Shown here piece after piece: positions 7,980-18,668 of a DNA stretch of 38,094 nucleotides. Within the stretch, counting starts at the first letter, position 1, and the number at the start of each line of letters is the position of its first letter. This DNA is from Aquificaceae bacterium (lineage in GTDB: Bacteria; Pseudomonadota; Gammaproteobacteria; Thiotrichales; Thiotrichaceae). The DNA lies in NCBI GenBank assembly GCA_003972955.1, contig QOAQ01000154.1, positions 1 to 38,094 on the forward strand, given 5' to 3'. A program made the translations under genes and the position numbers. Below the pieces are notes generated by a model. That model was not told the origin of the DNA. It made no database searches and saw only the letters and a program-made list of their open reading frames with translations.

Positions 7980-9320
7980 TTATAAAAAGCTAACAGGATA
8001 ATGCGCTCGGTCTAATACTTCTAAAGGTTGATATTCACAGTCTGAATCCCAGCTAATAATAATGCCTGTTTCCTTGTCGGAACGGCGCGAGACGATAAAG
8101 CGATCTAGCCTCTTTGAGAGTTCTTTGACGACGGTAAATTCATCATTTAGCGAGTGAATGAGTAAGCTATCTTTGCCACCATTCCCTTTGCTTTGTAAAA
8201 TATGTGCGCTTTGGACTTCATCTGTCCAGTTGATTTGTAGTTGTTTTGTTGTGGGTGTTTTCTGTATTGACAATGGCTTGTTGATCATTGGCTCAATAAT
8301 AGGTGATTGCGTCCCGCATTGCGTACAACAGGAGTGCTTATCAAGATTCTGTAGCGTGGCATGTAGCCCATAACGCTTTACTAACACCGTACCACAGGAT
8401 TGACAGGCGGTATTATTTAAGTCGGCTTCATAGGCATTGCCGAGGTAAATATGCGTCATTCCTTTGGCTAGGGCTAATTTGCGTGCGCGTTTGAGGGTGG
8501 TAATATCGGTGCGTTCAACATGGGTGTATTGGTAGGCTGGGTGAAACGCGACAAAGTGCAGTGGCACATCTGCCCCTACATTTTCAATCACCCAGTCAAT
8601 GGTTTGTTCAATATCTTCATCTTGATCATTTAATTCAGGAATCACCAGTTGGCTTAGTTCTAAATACGCCCCTGAATCGGCGATCTGTTTGATGCGCTCA
8701 AGCACGGGTTGTAGTTTGGCTTTGGTGTGTTTTTGATAAAATTCGGCATTTAAAGATTTGAGTGATAGGCTAAAAATATCAATACATTCTAATAGCTCAT
8801 TAACAGGCGCTTCCTCGATATAGAAGGCGGATTTATACAGTGTTTTAATACCATTTTTTTGTGCGAGTGTGGAGGTTTTTACCACAAATTCATGCCAGAC
8901 CACAGGGTCGTTATAAGTCCACGAAATAATAGGAATATCGTTTTCCAGACACATTTCAACCAATTGCTCGGGGGTGTAATGGCGCACTATTTTATGATCA
9001 AGATGCTGAATTTGTGAGGTTTCCCAATTTTGACAAAAGGAACACGCCATCATACAGCCGACATTACCCATGCTTAAAATTCTTGCACCAGGGCTGAAGT
9101 GATTAACCGCTTCTGTTTCAATTATTTCTTCTGTCGCTGCCAGTGATTGTCCGTAGTTAAAGCTACGAATTTCGCCCTTTACCGTGCCCCGCACGCCACA
9201 AAAACCCATGCGATCATTTTTAGGACGGCAATGACGTGGGCATAAACGGCATTCAGCACGTTCATCATTAAAGGGAATCCAGTGTTGTGCAGGTCGGCTT
9301 AACGGGGTGACTGTTGGCAT
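7980..9320 (-). CDS. amrS: AmmeMemoRadiSam system radical SAM enzyme (AmrS-like) with C-terminal extension
   Basis: CRLCPRHCRPKNDRMGFCGVRG; SMGNVGCMMACSFCQNWETSQ (CxxxCxxC-type cluster); IISWTYNDPVVWHEF; C-terminal CxxC pairs. Confidence 0.82.
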   Translation of the reverse strand: MPTVTPLSRPAQHWIPFNDERAECRLCPRHCRPKNDRMGFCGVRGTVKGEIRSFNYGQSLAATEEIIETEAVNHFSPGARILSMGNVGCMMACSFCQNWETSQIQHLDHKIVRHYTPEQLVEMCLENDIPIISWTYNDPVVWHEFVVKTSTLAQKNGIKTLYKSAFYIEEAPVNELLECIDIFSLSLKSLNAEFYQKHTKAKLQPVLERIKQIADSGAYLELSQLVIPELNDQDEDIEQTIDWVIENVGADVPLHFVAFHPAYQYTHVERTDITTLKRARKLALAKGMTHIYLGNAYEADLNNTACQSCGTVLVKRYGLHATLQNLDKHSCCTQCGTQSPIIEPMINKPLSIQKTPTTKQLQINWTDEVQSAHILQSKGNGGKDSLLIHSLNDEFTVVKELSKRLDRFIVSRRSDKETGIIISWDSDCEYQPLEVLDRAHYPVSFL

Positions 9321-9322
9321 TT

Positions 9323-9922
9323 TTATGTTCTCTTCGCTTTTTTGATCAGACTAAAAAACAGTGTATCAAAAACAGCTCTTTCAAAGGGGGGAGAGGTTTC
9401 AACAAACGCGCATGATAAAGAAGTCAGGCAATCAAGCCCAGCATAATAGTTAGCCATCTTAGGCGTACCTGATTGTTGTTGCGCGATCTCTTGGTATGCT
9501 TTCCAATGTACTGTTAAAGGTAAGGCATTAAGCTGTTGTTGGGGGGATTCTATTGCCTGTTGTTTGGATCGTTCTATAAAGAAAGGCATCGCTTTGGTTT
9601 CGACCCAGAGTGAGGTATTGCTATGAGCTAAGGGTAAATGGCGCAAGGCTTCCCATGGTTCGAGTGCAATTAAACTATCGAGTTGACCCGTAGGAATCCC
9701 TTGTCCTAATACGCTTAAGGTGTCTTTACTGATTCTAAATTCGGCATAGACAGACCCTAATGATTGTGCGCCACCTTTGTGAATGGTGAACTGACAGTGG
9801 TATCCAGAACTAATAATAAATTCTGCTAACACCTTAGCAAGACTGTTAATTCCCTGCCCGCCAATGCCTGCAATGATGAGGTTAACGGTCTTCGCTATTC
9901 GGGGGTTCGACATAAGGATCAA
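9323..9922 (-). CDS. iorB: Indolepyruvate:ferredoxin oxidoreductase beta subunit
   Basis: NLIIAGIGGQGINSLAKVLAEFIISSGYHCQFTIHKGGAQSLGSVYAEFRIS; directly after iorA. Confidence 0.82.
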   Translation of the reverse strand: MILMSNPRIAKTVNLIIAGIGGQGINSLAKVLAEFIISSGYHCQFTIHKGGAQSLGSVYAEFRISKDTLSVLGQGIPTGQLDSLIALEPWEALRHLPLAHSNTSLWVETKAMPFFIERSKQQAIESPQQQLNALPLTVHWKAYQEIAQQQSGTPKMANYYAGLDCLTSLSCAFVETSPPFERAVFDTLFFSLIKKAKRT

Positions 9923-11699
9923 TCACCTCTATGGCATTATTGGGACATACATCCAAGCAAGCGGTGCAACGACGGCAACGAGTTAAATCAATCTGTAATG
10001 TTTTATCGACTGCTTTAATAATCGCAGGACATTGCAATTTTTCATAACACAGCGTGCAACCAGCACACAGATCATTATGGATAAATAAACGTCGTTCTTT
10101 AAAACGGCGCAATGCTTCGGTATTAGGCTGTAGGGCGCAGTCTCCTTGCACCCAAATGGCTTTTACACCCTTTATTTTAGCGGCAGTTTGAATGGCTTCT
10201 GTTAATTCTGAGGAGATAAAGGCATTGACCTTAAAGATGGTTTGAACCCCGATCCCTTCTAGTAGCTTGCCTAAATCTGTTTTGTCTGAGGAGGTAGGCG
10301 AGTCTTGATGCCCTGTCATTGCGACACTGCGATTATCAAAAATAATATGGGTAAGATTGATATTATTTTCTACCGCGCTTTGCAAAGAGATTAATCCGCC
10401 ATGAAAAAAACTGCCTTCTCCACCCGTAGAAACCAGTGCTTGATCTGGTAATAAGTGCGCGATTCCTTGCGAAATACCGATCCCTGCATTCATACACAAT
10501 AACCAGTCGGTACGATGCGGTGGCAAGGAGGAGCATCCAATATCACCGCCAATAATGCCATCACCTATCGCCGCATCAATGCCATAAAAAGAAGAACGAT
10601 GCGGACAACCTTCACAAAAACTACCTGCGCGTTCTGGGCAGTCTATTTTCAGTGATAATGCGTTATGGGGCTGGGTGACGTTAAATATTTTAGAAAAATA
10701 ATCACTCAATAAGCTACTAGACAATTCTCCCCAAGCGGGAAAAATATCTTTACCTTGTATCTCACAGCTTACTTTGCCAAAGGCTTCGCGTTTGATCATG
10801 GTTTCTAAAAAACCATCCTGATCTTCGGCGATAATAATTTTGTTCTTATGCTGTGCAAATTGCATAAAATCAGCAAGATTAAGCGGATAGCTTAATTCAA
10901 TATTAAGCAGGTGAAGCTGTGCGCTTAAACCGAGTGATTCAATGACTTCATAGCAGACGCTATAACTTGCCCCGCGTGTCACAATGCCAATGCGGGCTTG
11001 GGGATTGAAATGTGTACTAAAGAGTTGCTGAGATTGCTGATGCAGTGTTTGTAAGCGTAATAGATGATCACGATGATTACGCACCGCTTTTGCACCGACA
11101 TTAATCAAATTTTCAGGATCTTTTTTAAAGACAAAAGGACGTTTTTTGTGTGTTTCTGGCTGGCGGGTAATGAGACTAGATTGATACGCAATTCTTCCTG
11201 CAACAAACACTAATACGGGCAACTGTAGTTGTTCTGAGATGCTAAACGCTTGTTTGACGCACTTATAAACACCCTGCACCGTGGCGGGTTCTAATAAGGG
11301 CAGATTAAATTGCGGCGCATACCAATGAACATCTTCCTCCCCTGTGCTGGTGCGCGCTCCTGGGTCAGTGCCAACGACAATAACCATACCGCCCTTAATT
11401 TTACAAACCGCAGAATAGTTAAGAGGGTCTGCCGCAATATTTAATCCCACATGCTTCATTACCACTAAGGAGCGCGCTCCGCACAAACTCGCCCCCATAC
11501 AGGAAAGAGCCGCGATATGTTCATTTAAGGCGTGATTAATGAGATAGTTATACTGGTTTTTTTCGGCATCTAAAACGTTAATGACGCGATTCACAGGAGA
11601 ACCAGGATAGTGAGCGACATAATCAACCCCCGCATCCTGAGCCGCCCACGCAATGGCATCATTGCCATCGGCAAACAAAGTAGGGTGTGTATCAGTCAT
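9882..11699 (-). CDS. iorA: Indolepyruvate:ferredoxin oxidoreductase alpha subunit
   Basis: DYVAHYPGSPVNRVINVL, CPERAGSFCEGCPHRSSFYGID, GDIGCSSLPP, C-terminal 2x[4Fe-4S] CAGCTLCYEKLQCP / CRRCTACLDVCP. Confidence 0.88.
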   Translation of the reverse strand: MTDTHPTLFADGNDAIAWAAQDAGVDYVAHYPGSPVNRVINVLDAEKNQYNYLINHALNEHIAALSCMGASLCGARSLVVMKHVGLNIAADPLNYSAVCKIKGGMVIVVGTDPGARTSTGEEDVHWYAPQFNLPLLEPATVQGVYKCVKQAFSISEQLQLPVLVFVAGRIAYQSSLITRQPETHKKRPFVFKKDPENLINVGAKAVRNHRDHLLRLQTLHQQSQQLFSTHFNPQARIGIVTRGASYSVCYEVIESLGLSAQLHLLNIELSYPLNLADFMQFAQHKNKIIIAEDQDGFLETMIKREAFGKVSCEIQGKDIFPAWGELSSSLLSDYFSKIFNVTQPHNALSLKIDCPERAGSFCEGCPHRSSFYGIDAAIGDGIIGGDIGCSSLPPHRTDWLLCMNAGIGISQGIAHLLPDQALVSTGGEGSFFHGGLISLQSAVENNINLTHIIFDNRSVAMTGHQDSPTSSDKTDLGKLLEGIGVQTIFKVNAFISSELTEAIQTAAKIKGVKAIWVQGDCALQPNTEALRRFKERRLFIHNDLCAGCTLCYEKLQCPAIIKAVDKTLQIDLTRCRRCTACLDVCPNNAIEVIDPYVEPPNSEDR

Positions 11700-11991
11700 T
11701 TGTTATAGGGTTTGTATTTTTAAGCATAAAGCGTTCAAAAATAAAACTACCAAAAGGGATAAAAGCTGCGAATAAAGCAATCATCCATTTTGCCAAGGTG
11801 ATCTGATTTTTACTAAGGGATGAGGTGAGGATAAAGACATATCCTAGAAATGCCATGCCATGAATCGGGCCCATTATGCGAACGGCTTCAGGGTAGCCAT
11901 AATAGTATTTCAATGGCAAAGCGATTAGCACTAATAAGACAAGCGTTGTGCCTTCAATAAGTGCGGCTTTGCGTAGTGTGTTTATTGTCAA
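11692..11991 (-). CDS. DUF3817 domain small membrane protein
   Basis: LRKAALIEGTTLVLLVLIALPLKYYYGYPEAVRIMGPIHGMAFLGYVFIL; 8-nt overlap with iorA. Confidence 0.75.
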   Translation of the reverse strand: MTINTLRKAALIEGTTLVLLVLIALPLKYYYGYPEAVRIMGPIHGMAFLGYVFILTSSLSKNQITLAKWMIALFAAFIPFGSFIFERFMLKNTNPITND

Positions 11992-12123
11992 AATTGATTT
12001 CCTGAATAGTAAAAGCGTAGCATAGCAGAATGTTTTGCTTGATCCATTTCTCTTGTCATATAAATATGTTTAAATCTTTTTCCTAGCTTCCCATCTTAAT
12101 AGCACGAGTACATTTGGAGTGAA

Positions 12124-12912
12124 ATGATGTTTTCACATATCAAAGAAGATGTTTCCTGCGTCTTCGACCGCGACCCTGCGGCACGTAATACGTTTGAGAT
12201 TTTAACAACCTACCCTGGCGTTCATGCAACGATCACCCATCGAATTTCTCATGCTTTATGGGAGAAAGGTTTTAAGTGGTTGGCAAGGGTGCTTTCTAAT
12301 GTTGCGCGTTTATTTACGGGTATCGAAATTCATCCTAGTGCTGAGATTGGACGGCGCTTTTTTATTGATCATGGTATGGGGGTGGTGATCGGTGAGACGG
12401 CTGAAATTGGTGATGATTGTACCTTGTATCATGGGGTTACTTTAGGCGGGACAAGTTGGCAAGAGGGCAAGCGTCATCCTACCTTGGGGAATAATGTGGT
12501 GATAGGGGCAGGGGCTAAAATACTTGGTCCAATTATGATTAATGATGGTGCGCGGGTAGGTTCGAATGCGGTGGTGGTAAAGGAGGTGCGGACAAATACC
12601 ACGGTTGTGGGTGTGCCTGCTCGTGAGGTTGTGCCACGCTCTGATAAACAGAGAAAGCGTGAAGATTTAGCCAGAAAAATGGGCTTTGATGCCTATGGTG
12701 CAACGCAGGATATGTCTGATCCTGTGTCCAATACGGTCAATAGAATGCTGGATCATATCCATAAAATGGATGAGCGCATGGATAAAATGTGTACGCAAAT
12801 ACGTCGCTTAGGAGGAAAACTGGAATTAGAGCCATTGCCACAAATAAAAGCAGAAGGCTTTGATGATGGGGTAGAGAGCAATAAGCACGAGATAGATTGT
12901 GGTAATACTTGA
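12124..12912 (+). CDS. cysE: Serine O-acetyltransferase
   Basis: [62 protein letters not shown]. Confidence 0.93.
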   Translation: MMFSHIKEDVSCVFDRDPAARNTFEILTTYPGVHATITHRISHALWEKGFKWLARVLSNVARLFTGIEIHPSAEIGRRFFIDHGMGVVIGETAEIGDDCTLYHGVTLGGTSWQEGKRHPTLGNNVVIGAGAKILGPIMINDGARVGSNAVVVKEVRTNTTVVGVPAREVVPRSDKQRKREDLARKMGFDAYGATQDMSDPVSNTVNRMLDHIHKMDERMDKMCTQIRRLGGKLELEPLPQIKAEGFDDGVESNKHEIDCGNT

Positions 12913-12937
12913 CTGCCTTTGTCAGGTATTCTACTAT
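12905..12937 (+). promoter_or_regulatory. iscR promoter with overlapping IscR type-1 site
   Basis: ATACTTGACTGCCTTTGTCAGGTAT (12905-12929) agrees with ATASYYGACTRWWWYAGTCRRSTAT at 22/25; TTGACT - 17 nt - TACTAT. Confidence 0.75.
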
Positions 12938-12949
12938 GCAAGCATTAGC

Positions 12950-12980
12950 AAATACTGATAAACGAAAGGTATCAGTGTTT
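12950..12980. other. Palindrome/hairpin in the predicted iscR 5' UTR
   Basis: aaatactgata-aacgaaagg-tatcagtgttt, 10/11 matched arms. Confidence 0.6.
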
Positions 12981-13069
12981 ACCCCCAAAGAATATCCCTA
13001 CAATGGGTTATGAGAGTCTATAGCTCGTTGAAAATAGAGATAGACAATGCTGCGGAGAATGATTCTTCT

Positions 13070-13525
13070 ATGAAATTAACTACCAAAGGCCGTTATGCTG
13101 TAACTGCGATGCTAGATATATCGTTGCATTGTGATGACAAGCCCGTTTCGCTGGCTGAGATTTCAGAGCGTCAAGATATTTCTCTTTCTTACCTAGAACA
13201 ACTTTTTTCTAAATTACGTAAGCAAGGTCTAGTGAGTAGTATGCGCGGGCCAGGCGGTGGTTATCGTTTAAGCCGTGCGCCATCTAAAATAGCGGTTTCT
13301 GAAATTATTATGGCGGTTGATGAAAATGTCGATTTCTCTAATTGTGGTGGCAAAGGAAACTGTCAGCAAGATGAGCGTTGTTTAACCCATAATTTATGGA
13401 TGGATTTAAGTCGTCGCATTCAATCGTTTCTTGATGATATTTCTCTTGAGGAGATGATGTCGCACCGTGATGTATTAGAAGTGGCGGCAAGACAAGATGA
13501 TGAAAAAGTATTAAAACAAGCCTAG
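13070..13525 (+). CDS. iscR: Fe-S cluster assembly transcriptional regulator IscR
   Basis: [20 protein letters not shown]...[31 protein letters not shown], Cys motif [17 protein letters not shown]. Track start 13010 is probably too early. Confidence 0.93.
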   Translation: MKLTTKGRYAVTAMLDISLHCDDKPVSLAEISERQDISLSYLEQLFSKLRKQGLVSSMRGPGGGYRLSRAPSKIAVSEIIMAVDENVDFSNCGGKGNCQQDERCLTHNLWMDLSRRIQSFLDDISLEEMMSHRDVLEVAARQDDEKVLKQA

Positions 13526-13580
13526 CAAGCTGTTAGCAAATAAACTTATTAGCAAGCATATTATAAAAGGATTGCCAATT

Positions 13581-14804
13581 ATGAGCGAGTTAAAAACCCC
13601 AATCTATCTGGATTATTCTGCAACCACACCCGTTGATAAACGTGTTGCCGAAAAAATGATGCAGTATTTAACATTAGACGGTGTTTTTGGTAACCCCGCA
13701 TCAAATAGTCATTCTTTTGGATGGGCAAGTGATGACGCGGTAAAGGCAGCGCGTGCCGATGTCGCCGCACTTATAAATGCTGACTCGCGTGAAATCGTCT
13801 GGACAAGTGGTGCAACAGAATCTGATAACTTAGCCATCAAAGGTGCAGCGCACTTTAACCAGCGTCGTGGCAAACACATCATCACCATGAAAACAGAGCA
13901 TAAGGCGGTATTAGATACCTGTCGTCAGCTAGAGCGTGAGGGCTTTGAGGTGACGTATCTTGACCCTAAAGATAATGGTTTATTAGATTTAGACGTGTTT
14001 AAAGCAGCCATACGAGATGACACCACAGTTGTTTCAATTATGCACGTAAACAATGAGATAGGGGTTATCCAAGATATAAAAGCCATTGGTGAAATCTGTC
14101 GTGAGAAGAAAATAGTCTTTCATGTCGATGCCGCACAAAGCGCAGGTAAAGTAGCGATTGATATGGATGAGTTAAAAGTCGATATGATGAGCTTCTCGGC
14201 ACATAAAATATACGGTCCAAAAGGCATTGGTGCATTATATGTGCGTCGTAAACCGCGTGTGCGTATCGAAGCACAAATGCACGGCGGTGGACATGAGCGC
14301 GGTATGCGTTCGGGCACCTTAGCAACTCATCAAATTGTGGGTATGGGAGAAGCCTTCCGTTTAGCCAAAGAAGAAATGGAAAGTGATAACGAGCGTATCC
14401 TTGCCTTGCGTAATCGTTTATACGACGGCTTTAAGGATATGGAAGAAGTCTATGTAAACGGCGATTTAGAACAGCGTATAGCAGGCAACTTAAATATCAG
14501 CTTTAACCATGTTGAAGGTGAAAGTTTAATGATGTCGCTGAAAGGTATAGCCGTATCATCAGGGTCAGCCTGTACTAGCGCCAGCTTAGAACCAAGTTAT
14601 GTATTACGCGCCTTAGGACGTAATGATGAGTTAGCACATAGCTCCTTACGCTTCACCTTAGGACGTTTTTCGACAGAAGAAGAAGTAGATTATGCCATTA
14701 AAGAAACACGCAAAGCCGTTGAAAAGCTACGTGATCTTTCACCACTCTGGGATATGTACAAAGAAGGTATTGATTTAAGTAGCGTTGAGTGGGCTGCACA
14801 TTAA
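13581..14804 (+). CDS. iscS: Cysteine desulfurase IscS
   Basis: [25 protein letters not shown]...[20 protein letters not shown]...[21 protein letters not shown]. Confidence 0.96.
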   Translation: MSELKTPIYLDYSATTPVDKRVAEKMMQYLTLDGVFGNPASNSHSFGWASDDAVKAARADVAALINADSREIVWTSGATESDNLAIKGAAHFNQRRGKHIITMKTEHKAVLDTCRQLEREGFEVTYLDPKDNGLLDLDVFKAAIRDDTTVVSIMHVNNEIGVIQDIKAIGEICREKKIVFHVDAAQSAGKVAIDMDELKVDMMSFSAHKIYGPKGIGALYVRRKPRVRIEAQMHGGGHERGMRSGTLATHQIVGMGEAFRLAKEEMESDNERILALRNRLYDGFKDMEEVYVNGDLEQRIAGNLNISFNHVEGESLMMSLKGIAVSSGSACTSASLEPSYVLRALGRNDELAHSSLRFTLGRFSTEEEVDYAIKETRKAVEKLRDLSPLWDMYKEGIDLSSVEWAAH

Positions 14805-14854
14805 TACATCATCATGAATTTAGAATTTAACTGAATATTTAAGAGGTAAATAAC

Positions 14855-15232
14855 ATGGCATACGGTGACAAGGTAATCGATCATTACGAAAATCCACGCA
14901 ATGTAGGGACGTTAGATAAAGACGCTAAAAACATAGGCACGGGCATGGTTGGTGCGCCAGCATGTGGTGACGTTATGAAACTACAAATTGAAGTAGGCGA
15001 TGATGGTGTCATTAAAGATGCTAAATTCAAAACTTACGGCTGTGGTTCTGCGATTGCTTCTTCTAGTCTTTTAACCGAATGGGTAAAAGGCAAAACATTA
15101 GACGAAGCAAAAGAAATTAAAAATACTGAAATTGCAGAAGAGCTAGAGTTGCCTCCTGTAAAAGTACATTGCTCTGTACTTGCAGAAGACGCAATTAAAG
15201 CAGCAATTGATGATTTTCAGAGTAAGCAGTAA
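14855..15232 (+). CDS. iscU: Fe-S scaffold IscU
   Basis: MAYGDKVIDHYENPRNVGTLDKDA...GAPACGDVMKLQI...TYGCGSAIASSSL...LPPVKVHCSVLAEDAIKAA. Confidence 0.96.
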   Translation: MAYGDKVIDHYENPRNVGTLDKDAKNIGTGMVGAPACGDVMKLQIEVGDDGVIKDAKFKTYGCGSAIASSSLLTEWVKGKTLDEAKEIKNTEIAEELELPPVKVHCSVLAEDAIKAAIDDFQSKQ

Positions 15233-15254
15233 TCATTAAAAAGAGGTAACTCAC

Positions 15255-15578
15255 ATGGCAATTACATTAACGGAAGTAGCCGCTGAACGCGTGAATTCTT
15301 TTTTAGAAAACCGTGGCAAAGGGGTAGGTTTGCGCTTAGGTGTAAAAACACACGGTTGTTCGGGGATGGCGTATGTCATGGAATTTGCCGATGAGATAGA
15401 TGAGCACGACAGCGTTTTTGAAAGTCATGGTGTTAAATTAATTGTCGATCCTAAAAGCCTTGTTTATTTAGATGGTACAGAGATGGACTTCGCCAAAGAT
15501 GGTTTAAATGAAGGCTTTAAGTTCACTAACCCAAATGAAAGCGGTAGTTGTGGTTGTGGCGAAAGCTTTACGGTTTAG
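15255..15578 (+). CDS. iscA: Fe-S assembly protein IscA
   Basis: [20 protein letters not shown] ... [16 protein letters not shown]. Confidence 0.95.
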   Translation: MAITLTEVAAERVNSFLENRGKGVGLRLGVKTHGCSGMAYVMEFADEIDEHDSVFESHGVKLIVDPKSLVYLDGTEMDFAKDGLNEGFKFTNPNESGSCGCGESFTV

Positions 15579-15587
15579 GGATTACCA

Positions 15588-16133
15588 ATGCCTTTAGATT
15601 TCAAACAGAATTTTTTTGAGCTATTTTCCTTACCTGTTCAATATTCGCTGGATAAGCAATTATTAGCCAAAAACTTTCGTACATTGCAAACAGAATATCA
15701 CCCCGACCGTTTTGCCAATGGCAACGAACAAGAGCGACGCATTGCAGTACAAAGCACGGGCTACATTAATGAAGCAAACGAAACATTAAAATCTCCCCGT
15801 TTGCGTGCGCGTTATTTGCTTACACTGCATCAAGTTGATTTTGATGATGAGCGTGATACCACGCACGATATGCATTTTTTAATGGATCAAATGGAAAAGC
15901 GTGAAGCCTTAGAAAGTGCCGCACAATCTGCTGATCCTTTAGATGCAGTGGATACAATCGCCAAGCAAGTCAAGCAAGAGCAAGATGAGATTGAAGCGGC
16001 GTTTGCAAAACATCTAGCAGAAAAGAATTTAGTCGAAGCAAAAGAAGCGGTTCTAAAAATGAAGTTTTATGAGCGTCTCGCTAATGAAGTGAAAAGCTTG
16101 CAAGAAAAGCTTGAAGATGAAATATTTGCCTAA
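15588..16133 (+). CDS. hscB: Fe-S co-chaperone HscB
   Basis: FFELFSLPVQYSLDKQLLAKNFRTLQTEYHPDRF; J-domain HPD. Confidence 0.93.
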   Translation: MPLDFKQNFFELFSLPVQYSLDKQLLAKNFRTLQTEYHPDRFANGNEQERRIAVQSTGYINEANETLKSPRLRARYLLTLHQVDFDDERDTTHDMHFLMDQMEKREALESAAQSADPLDAVDTIAKQVKQEQDEIEAAFAKHLAEKNLVEAKEAVLKMKFYERLANEVKSLQEKLEDEIFA

Positions 16134-16222
16134 GGAATGTGCATGAAATAACTTCGACAGACGCTATCTGAATGGTTAGAATGCCCGCCAAATCCCCACG
16201 TTATCCCTGTAGATAAAATATT

Positions 16223-18094
16223 ATGGCTTTACTGCAAATATCAGAACCTGGTATGTCAACCGCTCCCCATGAGCATCGTCTCGCTGCTGGCATTGATCTT
16301 GGCACAACAAACTCCCTCGTTGCTGCGGTACGCAGTGGTGAGGCAAGCACTTTAGCTGATGAAAAGGGGGAGCATTTACTTCCTTCAGTCGTGCGCTATC
16401 TGCCAGATGGTCGCGTCGTTGTTGGCTCAGAAGCGAAAGCTGTGGAAGTGACTGATTTAAACAACACCATATCCTCTGCCAAGCGTTTATTAGGACGCGG
16501 TATTGACGATATAAAAACACTGGCAGGCAGACTGCCGTATGAGTTTGCAGACAGTGACTCACAAGTCCCCAAAATTCACACCGTCGCGGGCGACATTTCC
16601 GCGATTGAAGTCTCTGCGGAGATACTAAAAACACTTAAAGCCCGCGCAGAAAATACCTTAGGGGGCGATTTAAAAGGTGTGGTAATTACTGTTCCCGCTT
16701 ATTTTGATGATGCACAACGTCAAGCAACCAAAGATGCGGCACGTTTGGCCGACTTAACTGTATATCGCCTATTAAATGAGCCAACAGCCGCCGCAGTCGC
16801 TTATGGTTTAGATCAAGATGAAGACTTTGATGAAAAAATAATAGCGGTCTATGATTTAGGTGGTGGCACGTTTGATATTTCTATTTTGCGTTTAAATAGA
16901 GGCGTGTTCGAGGTACTGGCAACAGGAGGGGACTCTGCGCTAGGAGGCGATGATTTCGATCATATTATTGCCGAATGGATACTACAACAGCAGGGTGAGC
17001 ACGCGAGCAATGATCCCCAAAAATTACGCGAGGTTTTAGTCGAAGCCCGTAGAGTGAAAGAAGCACTGAGTTTATCTGACACAGTTAATGTCAGCATAAA
17101 TGATTGGAGTGATACATTTACCGCGGAACAATTTGCAGAATTAGCCGAGCCATTAGTAAAGAAAACCCTGTTTGCCTGTCGTCGCGCATTACGTGATGCG
17201 GATATTGATAAAGACGAGGTGATGGATGTCGTCATGGTCGGTGGCTCAACCCGTATGCCGATTATTCGTGAGCGGGTAGGGGAGTTCTTTGCAAGACCGC
17301 CTTTGGTTGATATTGACCCTGATAAAGTCGTTGCGGTGGGCGCAGCCATTCAAGCGGATTTATTAGCGGGTAATAAGCCTGATACCGAAATGCTCCTGCT
17401 CGATGTGATTCCCTTATCGTTAGGTTTAGAAACCTACGGGGGCTTAGTCGAAAAGGTTATTGCGCGAAATACCACCATTCCGATTACGCGCGCACAAGAA
17501 TTTACTACCTTCAAAGACAGTCAAAATGCCATGACTATTCATGTCTTACAAGGTGAACGTGAAACCGTTGAAGAAAACCGCTCCTTAGCGAAATTTACAC
17601 TGCGTGATATTCCGCCAATGGTAGCAGGTGCGGCACGTATTAAAGTAACGTTTCAGGTCGATGCAGACGGTTTGCTTAATGTCACCGCAGAAGAAGAAAC
17701 CACAGGTGCAAAATCGAGTATTGAAGTAAAGCCTTCCTACGGTTTAAGTGATACCGAAATTGAAACCATGATTACCGATTCAATGGTCAATGCAAAAGCA
17801 GATATGGAAGCACGTAAACTACGTGAGCAACAGGTCGAAGCCGATAGAACAATTGAAGCATTAGATTCTGCCATGCAAAGCGATGCGGATACTTTGCTCT
17901 CTGATGATGAGCGAAATGTGCTGCTAAAGGCGCGTGAGGCATTGGTTTTAGCAAAAGAATCAGCAAATACCGACAGCATAAAAGATGCCATTAAAGCGAT
18001 GGAAACTGCAGCCGAGTTTTATGTTGCGCGTCGTATGGATGGAAATATCCGCACCGCAATGGCGGGACAGAACATTGATAAATTTAAAGAGTAA
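16223..18094 (+). CDS. hscA: Fe-S chaperone HscA (Hsp70 family)
   Basis: [50 protein letters not shown]; the exact start (16223 or 16253) is uncertain. Confidence 0.94.
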   Translation: MALLQISEPGMSTAPHEHRLAAGIDLGTTNSLVAAVRSGEASTLADEKGEHLLPSVVRYLPDGRVVVGSEAKAVEVTDLNNTISSAKRLLGRGIDDIKTLAGRLPYEFADSDSQVPKIHTVAGDISAIEVSAEILKTLKARAENTLGGDLKGVVITVPAYFDDAQRQATKDAARLADLTVYRLLNEPTAAAVAYGLDQDEDFDEKIIAVYDLGGGTFDISILRLNRGVFEVLATGGDSALGGDDFDHIIAEWILQQQGEHASNDPQKLREVLVEARRVKEALSLSDTVNVSINDWSDTFTAEQFAELAEPLVKKTLFACRRALRDADIDKDEVMDVVMVGGSTRMPIIRERVGEFFARPPLVDIDPDKVVAVGAAIQADLLAGNKPDTEMLLLDVIPLSLGLETYGGLVEKVIARNTTIPITRAQEFTTFKDSQNAMTIHVLQGERETVEENRSLAKFTLRDIPPMVAGAARIKVTFQVDADGLLNVTAEEETTGAKSSIEVKPSYGLSDTEIETMITDSMVNAKADMEARKLREQQVEADRTIEALDSAMQSDADTLLSDDERNVLLKAREALVLAKESANTDSIKDAIKAMETAAEFYVARRMDGNIRTAMAGQNIDKFKE

Positions 18095-18111
18095 CAAAAG
18101 GTCAAACGACG

Positions 18112-18450
18112 ATGCCACAAATTATATTCCTACCACATGAAGAAATAACACCAGAAGGTGCAGTAGTAGAAGCAGAAACAGGGATGACAATCTGTGATGC
18201 CGCACTAGCAGCAGGTATCGAAATCGAACATGCCTGTGAAAAATCTTGTGCCTGTACCACCTGTCATGTCTATATACGCGAAGGTTTTGATTCGTTAGAA
18301 GAAGCCACCGACCTAGAAGAAGATTATCTCGATAAAGCATGGGGCGTTGATCCCGACTCACGTTTAAGTTGTCAAGCGAAAGTCGCCAAAGATGATCTTG
18401 TGGTCGAAATACCCAAGTACACCATCAACATGGTCTCTGAGAACCATTAG
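18112..18450 (+). CDS. fdx: ISC system [2Fe-2S] ferredoxin
   Basis: CDAALAAGIEIEHACEKSCACTTCHVYIREGFDSL ... DSRLSCQAKV. Confidence 0.95.
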   Translation: MPQIIFLPHEEITPEGAVVEAETGMTICDAALAAGIEIEHACEKSCACTTCHVYIREGFDSLEEATDLEEDYLDKAWGVDPDSRLSCQAKVAKDDLVVEIPKYTINMVSENH

Positions 18451-18459
18451 GAATAAATC

Positions 18460-18660
18460 ATGGAATTAAAATGGACAGATACGCTGGATATAGCACTAGA
18501 CTTAATTGATGCTCACCCTGACGTAGACCCACGTTATATACGTTTTACCGATTTGCACCAGTGGGTAACAGAGTTAGAAAATTTTAAGGATGACCCAGAA
18601 CGCTCGAATGAGAAAATATTAGAAGCTATTCAGATGATGTGGTTGGAAGAGAATGATTAG
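18460..18660 (+). CDS. iscX: Fe-S assembly protein IscX
   Basis: [39 protein letters not shown]...IQMMWLEE. Confidence 0.93.
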   Translation: MELKWTDTLDIALDLIDAHPDVDPRYIRFTDLHQWVTELENFKDDPERSNEKILEAIQMMWLEEND

Positions 18661-18668
18661 TTCTTATC

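Noticed and set aside
16141-16155. gcatgaaataacttc, similar to 31887-31901 gcatggaataacttc, each reading ATG-xAA-TAA
   Set aside because: A 14/15 match is expected by chance many times in pairwise comparison of 38 kb; no further similarity
16221-16634. 137-aa ORF antisense to hscA
   Set aside because: Shadow ORF; low-complexity Cys/Arg/Leu-rich product opposite a well-conserved chaperone gene
16960-17349. 129-aa antisense ORF in hscA (and 17737-17991)
   Set aside because: Ser/Thr-rich shadow ORFs of a conserved gene
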